From: WHTX01 sp038255145 | Lineage (GTDB): Bacteria > Actinomycetota > Acidimicrobiia > Acidimicrobiales > CAIXPF01 | Direction of reading: 5' to 3' | DNA length: 64,000 bases | Assembly: GCA_038255145.1 (NCBI GenBank) | Contig: JBBSLP010000001.1 | Span: 186,001-250,000 of the forward strand | Shown: one piece after another, positions 18,077 to 26,694 of the stretch | Position numbering within the stretch: the stretch's first letter is position 1 | Layout of the letters: every line of letters begins with the position of its first letter | Program-made: the position numbers and the translations under genes | Notes under the pieces: model-generated | Databases searched by the model: none | What the model saw: the letters and a program-made list of their open reading frames with translations, nothing else | Told to the model about the DNA's origin: nothing

Positions 18077-18688
18077 ATGTCGACCGGTGCCGACTGGGCA
18101 GGTGGGGCGGCGCGGCTGCTGGTGGTGTGCACGGCCAACCAGTGCCGCTCCCCCATGGGCGAGGTGTTGTTCCGTCGGGCCCTGGCCGCCCGGGGGGTGC
18201 CGGCGGTGGTGGCCTCGGCCGGGTCGATGCGGGGCGGGGTGGTGGCGTCGGCCGGGTCGGTGCGGGCCATGGCCCGCCGTGAGCTCGACCTGTCGGCGCA
18301 CCGCAGCCACCAGCTCGACGTTGCCGAGGTGGCCGGCGCCGATCTGATCGTGTGCATGGGTCGCCGCCACGCCCGCGAGGTGGTGGTGCTGCACCCGCCG
18401 GCGTGGCCCCGGACGTTCACCCTGCGCGAGCTGGTGCGCCGGGGGTCGCTGGTCGGCCCCCGCCACCCCGGCCAGACCCTGGCCGGGTGGCTGGACGTGG
18501 TCGGCGACGGCCGGTCCCGCTCGGCGCTGCTGGCCGACGACCCGACCGACGACATCGCCGACCCCATCGGTGGTCCGGAGTCGGCCTACGAGGCCACGGC
18601 CGTGCTGCTCGACGACCTGGTCGACCGGGCCGTGGCCCTGGCCTTCCCGGCGGCCGCCGGCCCGACGGGACCCGCCGCCGCCGATTGA
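18077..18688 (+). CDS. Low-molecular-weight protein-tyrosine-phosphatase-like protein
   Basis: A 203-aa protein with the P-loop VVCTANQCRSPMGEVLF (C-x5-R-S) near residue 18, the SAHRSHQL motif, VCMGRRH, and a DP pair (ADPIGG) that supplies the acid. These are the lmw PTPase/ArsC-type features. Bases 18209-18265 contain a short internal duplication (VASAGSMRGGVVASAGSVRA), which lengthens the loop after the P-loop helix. The role may be dephosphorylation of envelope-polymer kinases; no such partner is in the window. Confidence 0.8.
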   Translation: MSTGADWAGGAARLLVVCTANQCRSPMGEVLFRRALAARGVPAVVASAGSMRGGVVASAGSVRAMARRELDLSAHRSHQLDVAEVAGADLIVCMGRRHAREVVVLHPPAWPRTFTLRELVRRGSLVGPRHPGQTLAGWLDVVGDGRSRSALLADDPTDDIADPIGGPESAYEATAVLLDDLVDRAVALAFPAAAGPTGPAAAD

Positions 18689-18700
18689 GGCATCCCGGAC

Positions 18701-18726
18701 TGGTTCCGCATCACACCGAATTGGGC
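18701..18726 (+). repeat. Solo copy of the 25-bp inverted-repeat core
   Basis: The sequence GGTTCCGCATCAC followed by ACCGAATTGGGC matches the core of the terminal repeats at 30590 and 31039 (2-3 mismatches in 25). It lies 14 bases before the stop codon of the minus-strand gene at 18741, the same geometry as the left repeat at 30 kb (15 bases before a minus-strand stop). I found no matching right-hand copy up to 21.2 kb. Confidence 0.7.
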
Positions 18727-18740
18727 GTGGCGATCATGGG

Positions 18741-19439
18741 CTACTTCGACAACCGGGCGTCGCCGAAGAAGACCTTGGACGTCGCCTCGTCGCCGAGGGG
18801 CACGTGCACCTCGGTGAGCCGGATGTCGAGCTGGCGCACCCCGGTCACGTCCACGGACACATCGACCGCTGCCGTGGTCGTCAGAACCTCAGGAGGCGAC
18901 AGCAGCGGGCGCCCATCAGCGACGATCTCGAGCTGAGCGGCGTGCTGACCACTCGAGCCGTCGGCGAAGCCGGCCTTGGCGGTGAGCGTGCGGTACTGCT
19001 GCGCCAGGTCGAAGTGCAGCACCCCGAAGGTGCCGCCGAGCATCGTGCACGAGAAGGCATCGATGGGTTGATCGAGGAAGTTGATGGTGTCGAACTGCCA
19101 GGCGACGCCGTTGGCCACGGCGGGCGCTCGGCAGGCCTCCGCGCTCGACATCGCCACGTCCTTGCCCAGGAACGCAGCCCCTGTCGGCACGGTGGTGGCC
19201 GGCCCTGGGCCCCCGGTGGTCGACGGAGCCTCGGACGTGGTCGTCGTCCCCGCCGTCGAGTCGACGGTCGCCGGTGGCTGCCATGTCGCCGGATCCGGCG
19301 AGCGGTCGAGCTCCCTGTAGGTCAAGACCGCAGCTCCAGCCATGACCAGCGTGCCGATCAACACACCAACCTCAACAAGGTGCTGGTACCGGGCCCAAAA
19401 GGGCGGCCGCGAACGCAGCGCGGAGGTCTCGTCGCTCAC
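18741..19439 (-). CDS. Membrane-anchored NPCBM-like domain protein
   Basis: A 232-aa protein with one transmembrane helix at about residues 22-45 (EVGVLIGTLVMAGAAVLTY), a Thr/Pro-rich linker (TTTTSEAPSTTGG), and a C-terminal beta-rich domain with FGVLHFDLAQQYRTLTAKAG, resembling the NPCBM/NEW2 carbohydrate-binding module. GTG at 19439 overlaps the stop of the upstream lipoprotein gene (GTGA), so the two are coupled. It is probably outside the membrane. Codon use is somewhat less GC-biased than neighbouring genes, suggesting transfer. Confidence 0.65.
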   Translation of the reverse strand: MSDETSALRSRPPFWARYQHLVEVGVLIGTLVMAGAAVLTYRELDRSPDPATWQPPATVDSTAGTTTTSEAPSTTGGPGPATTVPTGAAFLGKDVAMSSAEACRAPAVANGVAWQFDTINFLDQPIDAFSCTMLGGTFGVLHFDLAQQYRTLTAKAGFADGSSGQHAAQLEIVADGRPLLSPPEVLTTTAAVDVSVDVTGVRQLDIRLTEVHVPLGDEATSKVFFGDARLSK

Positions 19440-20146
19440 TGGATCAGGATCGGGTTGCCGAGGGCGATGTAGTTTTCCTTGTTCCCACAACCCTTGGTCG
19501 TTGTCGCTATGGAGATCCTGACCCGCAGCACTCCGGGGATGTCCAGGCTGAGCGGCTTGGTCTGCCCGAAAGCCAGTTCCGTGGTGTAGACGGGGGCGCT
19601 GCCGTCCAAGGTCACCTCGACGTGGTAGGCATCAGATGCCTCTCGGTTGTCGGGGATGCCGAGATCAGCCTTGAGCTGGGTCTTGTTGCGTCCCGCGTCG
19701 ATATCTATGTAGTGCGGCAGAGCATCGCACGATATGCCCATGGTCAGGGCGGTCGGATACGAAACTCCATTCACGACCGAGCTGGCCACCGAAAGCGAGT
19801 AGACCGTCGCCTCGGGGATCAGGTCCGGCGTGATGTTCGTCGTACCGGAGCTACCACCCGTCGGCTTGGTCGTCACCGTCGTATTGGGCAGCGAAGAGGT
19901 GGATGTCGACGAAGACGATGAGGTCGTTGTCGTCGACGCTTTCATCGTAGTCGTCACCTTCGTGGTCGTGGTGGTCGTCGGCCGCGTCGTCGTGGCCGAC
20001 GGTGCGGATGTTGTTGCCGTGGTAACAGGTGGGGCCAGCGTCGCTGACGACGAATCGTCGGAGCTACCACCACATCCAACGAACGCCATGCTGAGCGCGA
20101 TCGCGCCCAGTACCAGGTTTCGAGCCGCCCGCCCAGATCCGCACAT
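19436..20146 (-). CDS. Lipoprotein with Thr/Ser-rich stalk and NPCBM-like domain
   Basis: A 236-aa protein with a lipoprotein signal: RAARNLVLGAIALSMAFVGC, cleavage before Cys, then GGSSDDSSS. A long Thr/Ser stalk (about residues 35-105, polyT runs) carries a beta-rich domain containing PHYIDIDAGRNKTQLKADLG and LSLDIPGVLRVRISI, similar in pattern to the domain of the coupled downstream gene. Cys residues in ISCDALP and KGCGNKE may pair. Probably a cell-surface binding protein; ligand unknown. The ATG at 20146 fits the signal peptide. Confidence 0.65.
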   Translation of the reverse strand: MCGSGRAARNLVLGAIALSMAFVGCGGSSDDSSSATLAPPVTTATTSAPSATTTRPTTTTTTKVTTTMKASTTTTSSSSSTSTSSLPNTTVTTKPTGGSSGTTNITPDLIPEATVYSLSVASSVVNGVSYPTALTMGISCDALPHYIDIDAGRNKTQLKADLGIPDNREASDAYHVEVTLDGSAPVYTTELAFGQTKPLSLDIPGVLRVRISIATTTKGCGNKENYIALGNPILIQ

Positions 20147-20364
20147 GGTGGGGACGCTATCGACGTACGCGACATTTCCACCCGCGCACTGTCCAACGGC
20201 TTCTCGGGATCACCTTCGACCGCGATCCCCACCCCGGCGTCTGGCAAATGATCAGTGGTCGGACGCGGCTGTGTGGCACGAACCTTCGTGCCGCCCAGCC
20301 GACCTCCTCGCTGGAACCACCAGTCCAGAGCGGATCTCTGCCATTCACCGCGGGTGGATCTCGG

Positions 20365-20505
20365 TCAGATCTCCGGTACGTCGTCCACCGTGGGGTTCTG
20401 CGTCTCACTGCGGCTGAACCTTCGCTGCAGAAGTGGTCCGAACTGGGCGAAGGCGAACAGCGCCGCCAACACGAGGGCGAGCACCACGCCGAGGAACGAT
20501 CCCAT
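20365..20505 (-). CDS. 46-aa single-helix membrane protein
   Basis: A tiny frame starting ATG only 2 bases after the stop of the upstream gene at 20508. The sequence reads MGSFLGVVLALVLAALFAFA, then QFGPLLQRRFSRSETQNPTV and ends DVPEI: one N-terminal transmembrane helix, a basic juxtamembrane patch, and an acidic tail. Coupled position and coherent topology support a real gene. No family recognised; it may anchor or regulate the upstream protein. Confidence 0.55.
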   Translation of the reverse strand: MGSFLGVVLALVLAALFAFAQFGPLLQRRFSRSETQNPTVDDVPEI

Positions 20506-20507
20506 GA

Positions 20508-21005
20508 TCAGCCCTGCGGTTGGGCGACGGTGATCGCCGCCGAGCCATCACGGGCTTGGATCTCGGCCGCGGTCGCGGCCAGGAACCGCTTGTAGGGCGC
20601 CATGCCGTAGATCTGCTTGGGCCCCGCAGGGATGACGAACAGGAACTTGCTCTGCTGCGTCTTGAACGTCTCCAGTCCACCGATCCGCAACCTCGTGCGC
20701 CCGTCGAGACCCACCGACGCCGTGGCCGAGAACGTACAGAGCTCGACCAGGCGCTTGCCCGAGGTCAGGGAGAACACCATGGTGGATTCCGTCGTCCTCA
20801 CCACGTTGACCATCGCGCCGAGGTTGGTGATGCCCGTTGTGAGCAGGCTCGCCCCACCCCCCTTGACCGACCCCGCCATCGACCGCAGGAGGTTGAACAC
20901 CTCCGCCGGTGGCATCGCCGTCGTCCCTGTCAGCGCCGTGCCTGCGCGCGCTTTCGCCGTCACGCCCATCGCCCCACCCCGCCTCTCCCGCTCCGATACC
21001 TGCAC
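20508..21005 (-). CDS. Hypothetical protein, possible structural/lipid-associated domain
   Basis: A 165-aa protein without signal peptide (the start may be Met13 at 20969, after a purine-rich stretch). Blocks are MPPAEVFNLLRSMAGSVKGG, TESTMVFSLTSGKRLVELCT, then KFLFVIPAGPKQIYGMAPYK and FLAATAAEIQARDG. The pattern of strands with a final helix looks like a small alpha+beta domain such as a START- or PH-like fold, but I do not recognise it. It is followed by the 46-aa membrane protein in one operon. Confidence 0.5.
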   Translation of the reverse strand: MQVSERERRGGAMGVTAKARAGTALTGTTAMPPAEVFNLLRSMAGSVKGGGASLLTTGITNLGAMVNVVRTTESTMVFSLTSGKRLVELCTFSATASVGLDGRTRLRIGGLETFKTQQSKFLFVIPAGPKQIYGMAPYKRFLAATAAEIQARDGSAAITVAQPQG

Positions 21006-21113
21006 GCACGAAGCTATCGACTCGTGAAGGAAACCGCGCGACCCCGGGATGAAGGCAAGAACGACATCAGCGGCACTGCGACATGAGCCAATTGAGCGAC
21101 AGCGCTGAACTGC

Positions 21114-21716
21114 TCAGACGTCGGCCTGGTAGGGCGGGGCCGGGTCGTACTGGATGTACTTCTGCACGGCTCGGGCGTGGTCGGGGCCGTGGATCTGGCC
21201 GATGAGCCACAGGGCCATGTCGATCCCCGCCGACACCCCCTGGGAGCTGACCACCTTGCCGTCACGCACCCAACGCCGGTCCCGGACCACGTTGGCCCCC
21301 CGCTGCTCCAGGGCCTCCTCGAAGCTCCAGTGGGTGGCCAGCTTCTTGCCCTCCGCCACCCCCGAGGTGTGCAGCAGCAGCGCACCCGTGCACACCGAGG
21401 TGGTCCACGTGGTGGTGGCGTCCTGGTCCCGCAGCCAGGCCAGCACCTTCTCGTTGTCGGCCTCGCGCCGCGTGCCCTGGCCCCCGGGCACCAGCACGAC
21501 GTCGAGCGGGGGGTGGTCGCCCAGGTCGTGATCGGCCAGCACCCGCAGGCCCTTGTTGCACCGCACCACCCCGCCGCCCTCGGCGATGGAGACCACCCGC
21601 CCCTCGGGCAGCGACCCACCGTTGACCACCATCTCGGACACGGTGAACACCTCCCACGGGCCGACCCAGTCGAGCTCCTCGGCGCCCTCGAAGATCAGCA
21701 GGCCGTACGTCGTCAT
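21114..21716 (-). CDS. DJ-1/PfpI-family protein, isonitrile-hydratase-like
   Basis: A 200-aa class I glutamine-amidotransferase-like protein. The nucleophile elbow is TTSVCTGALLLHTSGV with Cys near residue 119; ADHDLGDHPPLDVVLVPGGQG and THWSFEEALEQRG are other family blocks. Its length and motifs are like isonitrile hydratase InhA and related hydrolases. Its ATG overlaps the stop of the upstream GlxA-type regulator by four bases, so the regulator probably controls or co-senses with it. Reaction not established. Confidence 0.82.
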   Translation of the reverse strand: MTTYGLLIFEGAEELDWVGPWEVFTVSEMVVNGGSLPEGRVVSIAEGGGVVRCNKGLRVLADHDLGDHPPLDVVLVPGGQGTRREADNEKVLAWLRDQDATTTWTTSVCTGALLLHTSGVAEGKKLATHWSFEEALEQRGANVVRDRRWVRDGKVVSSQGVSAGIDMALWLIGQIHGPDHARAVQKYIQYDPAPPYQADV

Positions 21717-22846
21717 GTGCGTGCTCCCTGTGCGTGTGCCATGTCGTGTTCGATGGGGTCGATCGGGTCGATCGGGTCGGTATCGCCGCCGACGGTGCGG
21801 AAACGGCGTCGATAGTCGCTGGGGCTGACGCCCAGGCGCCGTAGGAACACCCGGCGCAACGTCTCGGAGGTACCGAAGCCGCAGCGTCGGGCCACGACAT
21901 CCACGCCGACGCCGGCGCCCTCGAGCTCCCGGCGGGCAGCCTCCAACCTCACGTCCTCGACGTAGCGACCGGGAGGCAGGCCCACCTCGCGGGCGAACAC
22001 CCGCACGAAGTGGCGGGGTGACAGGCCGGCGGCGGCCGCCATCACGTCGACGGACAGCTCGGCGCCGGGGTCACGCTGCACCAGCTCGCACACGGCCCGC
22101 ACCGGCTCGTGCTCGGGCGAGGCCGTCCACAACGGCACGCTGTACTGGCTCTGCCCTCCGGGGCGGCGCAGGAACATGACCAGGTGGCGGGCGATGCGGA
22201 CCGCGGTGGCCGCCCCCCAGTCGTCCTCCACCAGCGCCAGCGCCAGGTCGATGCCTGCGGTCACCCCCGCCGAGGTCCACACGTCCCCGTCACGCACGAA
22301 CAGGGGGTCAGACTCGACCGTCACCCCAGGGTGCTCGCGGGCCAGACGGGAGGTGGCCGACCAGTGGGTCGTGGCCCGGCGCCCGTCGAGGAGCCCGGCG
22401 GTGGCCAGAAGGAACGCTCCGGTACATACGGACGTGACTCGATCCGCGCCGGCGGCGAGGCGAACCACCTCGGCCACGACCGCGGGGTCGTCACACGCCT
22501 GCCTGACCCCGGGACCGCCCACGACCACGAGCGTGTGCGCGGGACCGGCGACGTCAGCCAGGGCGGCGTCGGCCACCACGGCCAGGCCGCTGCGGGCCCG
22601 CACCGGACCAGCCCGAAGAGCAGCGATGACGAGCTCGTAGCGGGGCCCGGCCCGCCCTTCGGCGTCGACGACCTCGTTGGCTCCGGCGAACACCTCGTGG
22701 GGCCCGGTCACGTCGAGCGGCTGCAGGCCGTCGAACACCACCAGCACCACCCGTCGTGCGCCCACGCCCGCTGCCTCCACACGGGCAGCATCGGCCCCCA
22801 TGGGTCGTGGCGTCAACGACCCTGACCCCACCTTTCCTGCCACCAT
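21713..22846 (-). CDS. GlxA-family transcriptional regulator (DJ-1/PfpI plus AraC HTH)
   Basis: A 377-aa regulator. Residues about 30-200 are a DJ-1/PfpI-like sensor with VTSVCTGAFLLATAGLLDG, and residues about 250-350 are two helix-turn-helices of the AraC type (MAAAAGLSPRHFVRVFAREV and VARRCGFGTSETLRRVF, ending LGVSPSDYRRRF). The C-terminus carries a DPIDPIDPI repeat from 9-bp tandem repeats near 21757-21782. It is coupled to the DJ-1-type enzyme gene that follows and is probably its activator. Confidence 0.88.
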   Translation of the reverse strand: MVAGKVGSGSLTPRPMGADAARVEAAGVGARRVVLVVFDGLQPLDVTGPHEVFAGANEVVDAEGRAGPRYELVIAALRAGPVRARSGLAVVADAALADVAGPAHTLVVVGGPGVRQACDDPAVVAEVVRLAAGADRVTSVCTGAFLLATAGLLDGRRATTHWSATSRLAREHPGVTVESDPLFVRDGDVWTSAGVTAGIDLALALVEDDWGAATAVRIARHLVMFLRRPGGQSQYSVPLWTASPEHEPVRAVCELVQRDPGAELSVDVMAAAAGLSPRHFVRVFAREVGLPPGRYVEDVRLEAARRELEGAGVGVDVVARRCGFGTSETLRRVFLRRLGVSPSDYRRRFRTVGGDTDPIDPIDPIEHDMAHAQGART

Positions 22847-22869
22847 CCTGCCGCTCCAGCCCCGACCGC

Positions 22870-23196
22870 AGGGTCGAGCGAGGTCGGACCGGGCGGGAGA
22901 CCCGCACAGGAACTCGTCGCCCCGTAGCGCACGATCAGGTCGTAGGAGCGCAGGTGGAGGCGGATGGTCTCGACGACCTCGTTAAGCAACTCGTCCCCGG
23001 CCGCGTGGCCCCGCGGCACGGACGTCACGGGCCTCAGCGGCCACGTTGTCGGCCTCGGCACTGTGGTCGCGGGCCCGGAACGCTGGTCCCGCTGGTCGCC
23101 GATGTGGTCCCGATCTGCGCTCGAGGCGCCGCCGGGCCCGTCGTCCGTCGGCAGCTCCTGCGAGCGGCCGCCGCCGGCATCGTCACGGGCGCTCAT
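22870..23196 (-). pseudogene. Decayed diguanylate cyclase
   Basis: ATG at 23196 overlaps the stop of the GGDEF-EAL gene (ATGA). It reads SARDDAGGGRSQELPTDDG and ADRDHIGDQRDQRSG, the Asp/Arg-rich N-terminal repeat typical of some actinobacterial diguanylate cyclases, then jumps to RGHAAGDELLNEVVETIRLH and LRSYDLIVRYG. At the GGDEF signature, bases are missing: a two-base insertion would restore YGGDEFLCG, but the actual frame reads YGATSSCAG. Most of the GGDEF core before RGHAAGDELL is also deleted, as is the C-terminal part. Confidence 0.75.
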
Positions 23197-25718
23197 GCGG
23201 TCGGCCCCACCAGGGCGACGTCGGCGGGGGACGGCCATGGGCTACCCCGAGGCTCGTCGGTGGCCAGCGTCGCCCCCGCCACGACCTGGCCGAGGGCCAC
23301 GGCGTGGCCGACGTGGAACCCCTGGGCGAAGTCGACCCCGTGCTCGGCCAGGAAGCGGAGGGTGGCCTCGTCGCCCACGAACTCGGCCGTGGTGTGCTTG
23401 CCCAGACCTCTCGCCACCCGGACCAGGGCATCGATGATGAGCTGGTCGGTGGGGCTGGCCAGGCAGTTGACCACGAACTCACCGTCGATCTTGAGGTCGT
23501 CGAAGGGCAGGTGCTTGAGGTAGAAGAAGCTGCCGAACCCGGCACCGAAGTCGTCGAGGGCGAACGAGCACCCCAGGGTCGACAGCCGTTGGGCGAACTC
23601 GCGGGCCAGGCCGATGTTGGCCACAGCCGCCGTCTCGGTCACCTCGAAGGTCAGCCGCGACGGGTCCACGGACGGGCACTCGCCCAGTCGTCGCTCGATG
23701 AAGGCCAGCAGCTCGGCGTTGCCCAGGAACGAGGCCGGCGGGATGATCTCGCCGGCGTCGCCGACCATGCGCAGGAGCAGCTCGTGACGCACGACCAGTG
23801 ACGTGGACAGCTCGAGGATGGGCTGGGCGAAGAGGGTGAACCGGTCGTGGTCGAAGGCGTGGATGATCCGGTCCACCCAGGCCAGGCGGGACCTGGTCCG
23901 TGGTGGCTCGTCGCCGTTCGCCGGGTGCATGGCGTAGCCGTCGCGGCCCGCCTCCTTGGCGCCGTACATGGACAGGTCGGCCTTTATCAGCACCTCTTCC
24001 CCGGTGAGGCCGGGCTCGTCGAACATGGCGATGCCGATGCAGGTGGTGATGCGGCGGGGCGGCCCGCCGGCCAGCACGATGACCTCGTTGCGCACCGTCT
24101 CCAGCAGGTCCCGGGCCACCAGCTCGGCTTCCTCGCGGGTGGCGTGGGGAAGGATGACGGCGAACTCGTCACCACCGAGTCGGGCCACGACGTCCGTGGA
24201 GCGCAGACGGCGGCGCAGCAGCTGGGCCACCGAGACGATGAGCTCGTCGCCGGTGCTGTGGCCCAGGGTGTCGTTGATCTGCTTGAAGTGGTCCAGGTCC
24301 AACACGAGCAGGGCGGCGACGGGCCCGTACCGGGCCACGCTGGCCGCCTGGCGATCGAGCTCCACCTTGAAGCTGCGACGGTTCCGCAAGCCGGTGAGCG
24401 GATCGTGGTCGGCCAGGTGCTGGAGCTGGGCGTCGAAGCGCTTGCGGTCGGTGATGTCGAGGAAGTGGCTGAGGAGGTGGACCGGCTCCCCCGCCGCGTC
24501 ATGGACCACGGTGGTCGACCGCAGCACCCACACGACGTGGCCGTCGGCGTGGACCAGACGGGCCTCGGCGGTGTTCGTCGGTCCCGATGCGGCGACCGCG
24601 ACGCGGACCCCGTCCCCGGCCCGGTGGTCCCCGTCGGGGTCACCGAGGGCGAGGGGGTCGACGCACAGCTCATCGGAGGTGTGGCCCGTCAGCCGGCAGA
24701 GGGCGTCGTTCACCGCCAGGGCCTGCCCGGCCAGGTCGGTGAGGGCCATGCCCACGGGCGCGGCGTCGAAGGCGGTGCGGTAGCGCTCCTCCGCCGCTCG
24801 CCGTGCCTCCTCGTCGGCCCGCTGGCGGCCGACGTCACGGGCGACGATCAGCAGCTGGTCGACCCGACCATCGGCCGCGGCCATGGGCACGGCTTCGATG
24901 TGCAGGTCCATGCCGGTGACGTCGGAGTGGTAGGGGAACGACGCCGCTGTCCCCTCCAACGCGGCCTGGAACCGGGGCTCCATGAAGGCCAGGGCCACGG
25001 GCGACAGGTAGTCGTCCAGTCGCTGGCCGGGCCGGATGGTGGTGGCGTAGGTCCCGGTCGACACGGCAGGACCCGCGGCCATCAGCACGCGCAGGTCGGC
25101 GTCGAAGACCGTCACCGACGTGTCGGGCAGGTGGGCGACGAGGGTGCGGTAGCGGGCTTCGCTGGCCTCCAACGCCCGGACGCTGAGCGCGTCGACCTCA
25201 TCGGAGCTCTCGAGCTCGAGGACGCGGGCCAACATGTCGGCCAGGGCCCGTCCCGCGGCGCCGAGGCTGCCCTCCAGCGGACCCGGGGTGCGTCGGTACA
25301 GGGTCAGGGTTCCGGCGCGGCGGTCACCGCGGCGGACGGGGAAGCAGAACAGGGCGGCTGATCCGGTCGTCACCGCGGCCTCGGCCAACATCGGGAAGCG
25401 GTCGTCACCGGCCAGGTCGGGGACGGACACCACGTTCCCCGACGCCCACGCCGACAGGCAGGGACCCTGGCCGGTCTCGTGCTGCAGCCGTTCGAACCTC
25501 AGTACGCCCGCGGCCGAAGCGGCCACATGGCGCCGAGCGGGGTCATCGGACAACAGCGACACCGCCACCGCCACCGCGAGGTCGTCGGCGATCTGGTGCA
25601 CGAAGCGGACCAGCGCGAGATCGAGGAGGCGGTGGGTCACCAGGTCCTGGACGAGGCCCCGCAACGCCAGCGCACACCTGTCGACCATGAGCCCGACCAC
25701 CATCCAGCAATCGAGCAT
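23193..25718 (-). CDS. GAF-PAS-PAS-GGDEF-EAL cyclic-di-GMP protein
   Basis: An 841-aa cytoplasmic signalling protein. A GAF-like domain (about 30-175) is followed by two PAS domains (about 185-435), a GGDEF domain with the intact motif LGGDEF at 515-519 and an RxxD inhibitory site (RSTD) five residues before it, and an EAL domain in which the motif is ELL at 646-648 with DDFGAGFGSFFYLKHLP and TAEFVGDE. The cyclase should be active; the phosphodiesterase keeps several acidic residues but deviates from EALLR, DDFGTG and AEGVE, so its activity is doubtful. The start is uncertain (the frame is open to 25808). Confidence 0.88.
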   Translation of the reverse strand: MLDCWMVVGLMVDRCALALRGLVQDLVTHRLLDLALVRFVHQIADDLAVAVAVSLLSDDPARRHVAASAAGVLRFERLQHETGQGPCLSAWASGNVVSVPDLAGDDRFPMLAEAAVTTGSAALFCFPVRRGDRRAGTLTLYRRTPGPLEGSLGAAGRALADMLARVLELESSDEVDALSVRALEASEARYRTLVAHLPDTSVTVFDADLRVLMAAGPAVSTGTYATTIRPGQRLDDYLSPVALAFMEPRFQAALEGTAASFPYHSDVTGMDLHIEAVPMAAADGRVDQLLIVARDVGRQRADEEARRAAEERYRTAFDAAPVGMALTDLAGQALAVNDALCRLTGHTSDELCVDPLALGDPDGDHRAGDGVRVAVAASGPTNTAEARLVHADGHVVWVLRSTTVVHDAAGEPVHLLSHFLDITDRKRFDAQLQHLADHDPLTGLRNRRSFKVELDRQAASVARYGPVAALLVLDLDHFKQINDTLGHSTGDELIVSVAQLLRRRLRSTDVVARLGGDEFAVILPHATREEAELVARDLLETVRNEVIVLAGGPPRRITTCIGIAMFDEPGLTGEEVLIKADLSMYGAKEAGRDGYAMHPANGDEPPRTRSRLAWVDRIIHAFDHDRFTLFAQPILELSTSLVVRHELLLRMVGDAGEIIPPASFLGNAELLAFIERRLGECPSVDPSRLTFEVTETAAVANIGLAREFAQRLSTLGCSFALDDFGAGFGSFFYLKHLPFDDLKIDGEFVVNCLASPTDQLIIDALVRVARGLGKHTTAEFVGDEATLRFLAEHGVDFAQGFHVGHAVALGQVVAGATLATDEPRGSPWPSPADVALVGPTA

Positions 25719-25908
25719 CCGCTCATGTCCGGGCGGGACACGTCCACGACGATATGACCGAAAGTAGCACAGCTGCCACTTTGGGTAAGCGTTCGGCCCA
25801 GACCGCACCGCGACCGGGTGGCGGGGCTCGGGCTACCTTGTCGCCTGCCGGCCATCCGAGGCGAGGGAAGGCCGACGGCAGCGTGACGAACGAGGGGGCT
25901 CGAGCGAC

Positions 25909-26688
25909 GTGACCACCACCAGCACCACCGGCAGCGACGAGTTGCGCATCGACCACGAGGGCGCCGTGCGCACGGTGACCCTGACCAGGCCGGAGAAGGT
26001 CAACGCCCTGACCCAGTCCATGCTCGATGGCCTCGAGGCGGCCTTCCGGGCCGAGCCCGGTCCCGAGGAGCGGGTGACGGTGCTGCGGTCCGAGGGTCGG
26101 GTGTTCTGCGCCGGGCTCGACCTGCGCGAGCGCAAGGCCGGGGTGATGGGCGAGAGCCCCATCGAGGCCATGCTCCACGCCGTGGAGACCTACCCCCTGC
26201 CGGTGGTGGCGGTGGTGCAGGGGGCGGCCATCGCCGGGGGCAACGAACTGGCCCTGCACTGCGACTTCGTGATCGCCTCGACCGAGGCCCGCTTCGGCAT
26301 GTCCCTGGCCCAGATCGGCCTGGCCCCGACGTGGTTCCTGGCCAAGAAGCTGCTCGAGGTGGGCGGCCCGGTGCTGGCCCGGGACATCCTGCTGCTGGGC
26401 GACCCGGTGCCGGCCGAACGTCTGGCCGCACTGGGCGTGATCAGCCGGGCCGTGGCCCCCGACCGCCTCCAGGCCGAGGTCGACGCCGTGGTCGGCCGCC
26501 TGGCCGCCAACGCCCCGCTGTCACTGCGGGCCATGAAGGCGGTGCTGGTGCGGGAGATGGCCTTCCGCGACCAGATCCCCCACGCCGATGTCGATGCCCT
26601 GGTCGACGCGGCCCGCACCAGCGAAGACGCCATCGAAGGCGTGGCTGCCAAGCTCGAACGGCGTCCCCCGAGGTTCCTCGGCCGCTGA
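25909..26688 (+). CDS. Enoyl-CoA hydratase/isomerase family protein
   Basis: A 259-aa crotonase. Oxyanion-hole blocks are VFCAGLDL (about 65-72) and GAAIAGGNELALHCDF (about 104-119); ARFGMSLAQIGLAP follows. The usual catalytic Glu pair of true hydratases is not clearly kept (SLAQIGLAP in place of PEVxLG), so isomerase or other crotonase chemistry is possible. GTG at 25909 with GAGGGGG upstream. It stands alone, divergent from the GGDEF-EAL gene and convergent with the nitronate monooxygenase gene. Confidence 0.82.
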   Translation: MTTTSTTGSDELRIDHEGAVRTVTLTRPEKVNALTQSMLDGLEAAFRAEPGPEERVTVLRSEGRVFCAGLDLRERKAGVMGESPIEAMLHAVETYPLPVVAVVQGAAIAGGNELALHCDFVIASTEARFGMSLAQIGLAPTWFLAKKLLEVGGPVLARDILLLGDPVPAERLAALGVISRAVAPDRLQAEVDAVVGRLAANAPLSLRAMKAVLVREMAFRDQIPHADVDALVDAARTSEDAIEGVAAKLERRPPRFLGR

Positions 26689-26694
26689 TCGCGC

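Noticed and set aside
20147..20364. Short open frames in the gap between the lipoprotein gene and the 46-aa gene
   Set aside because: Arg/Trp-rich translations without ribosome site or coherent features; treated as intergenic, probably holding the lipoprotein promoter.
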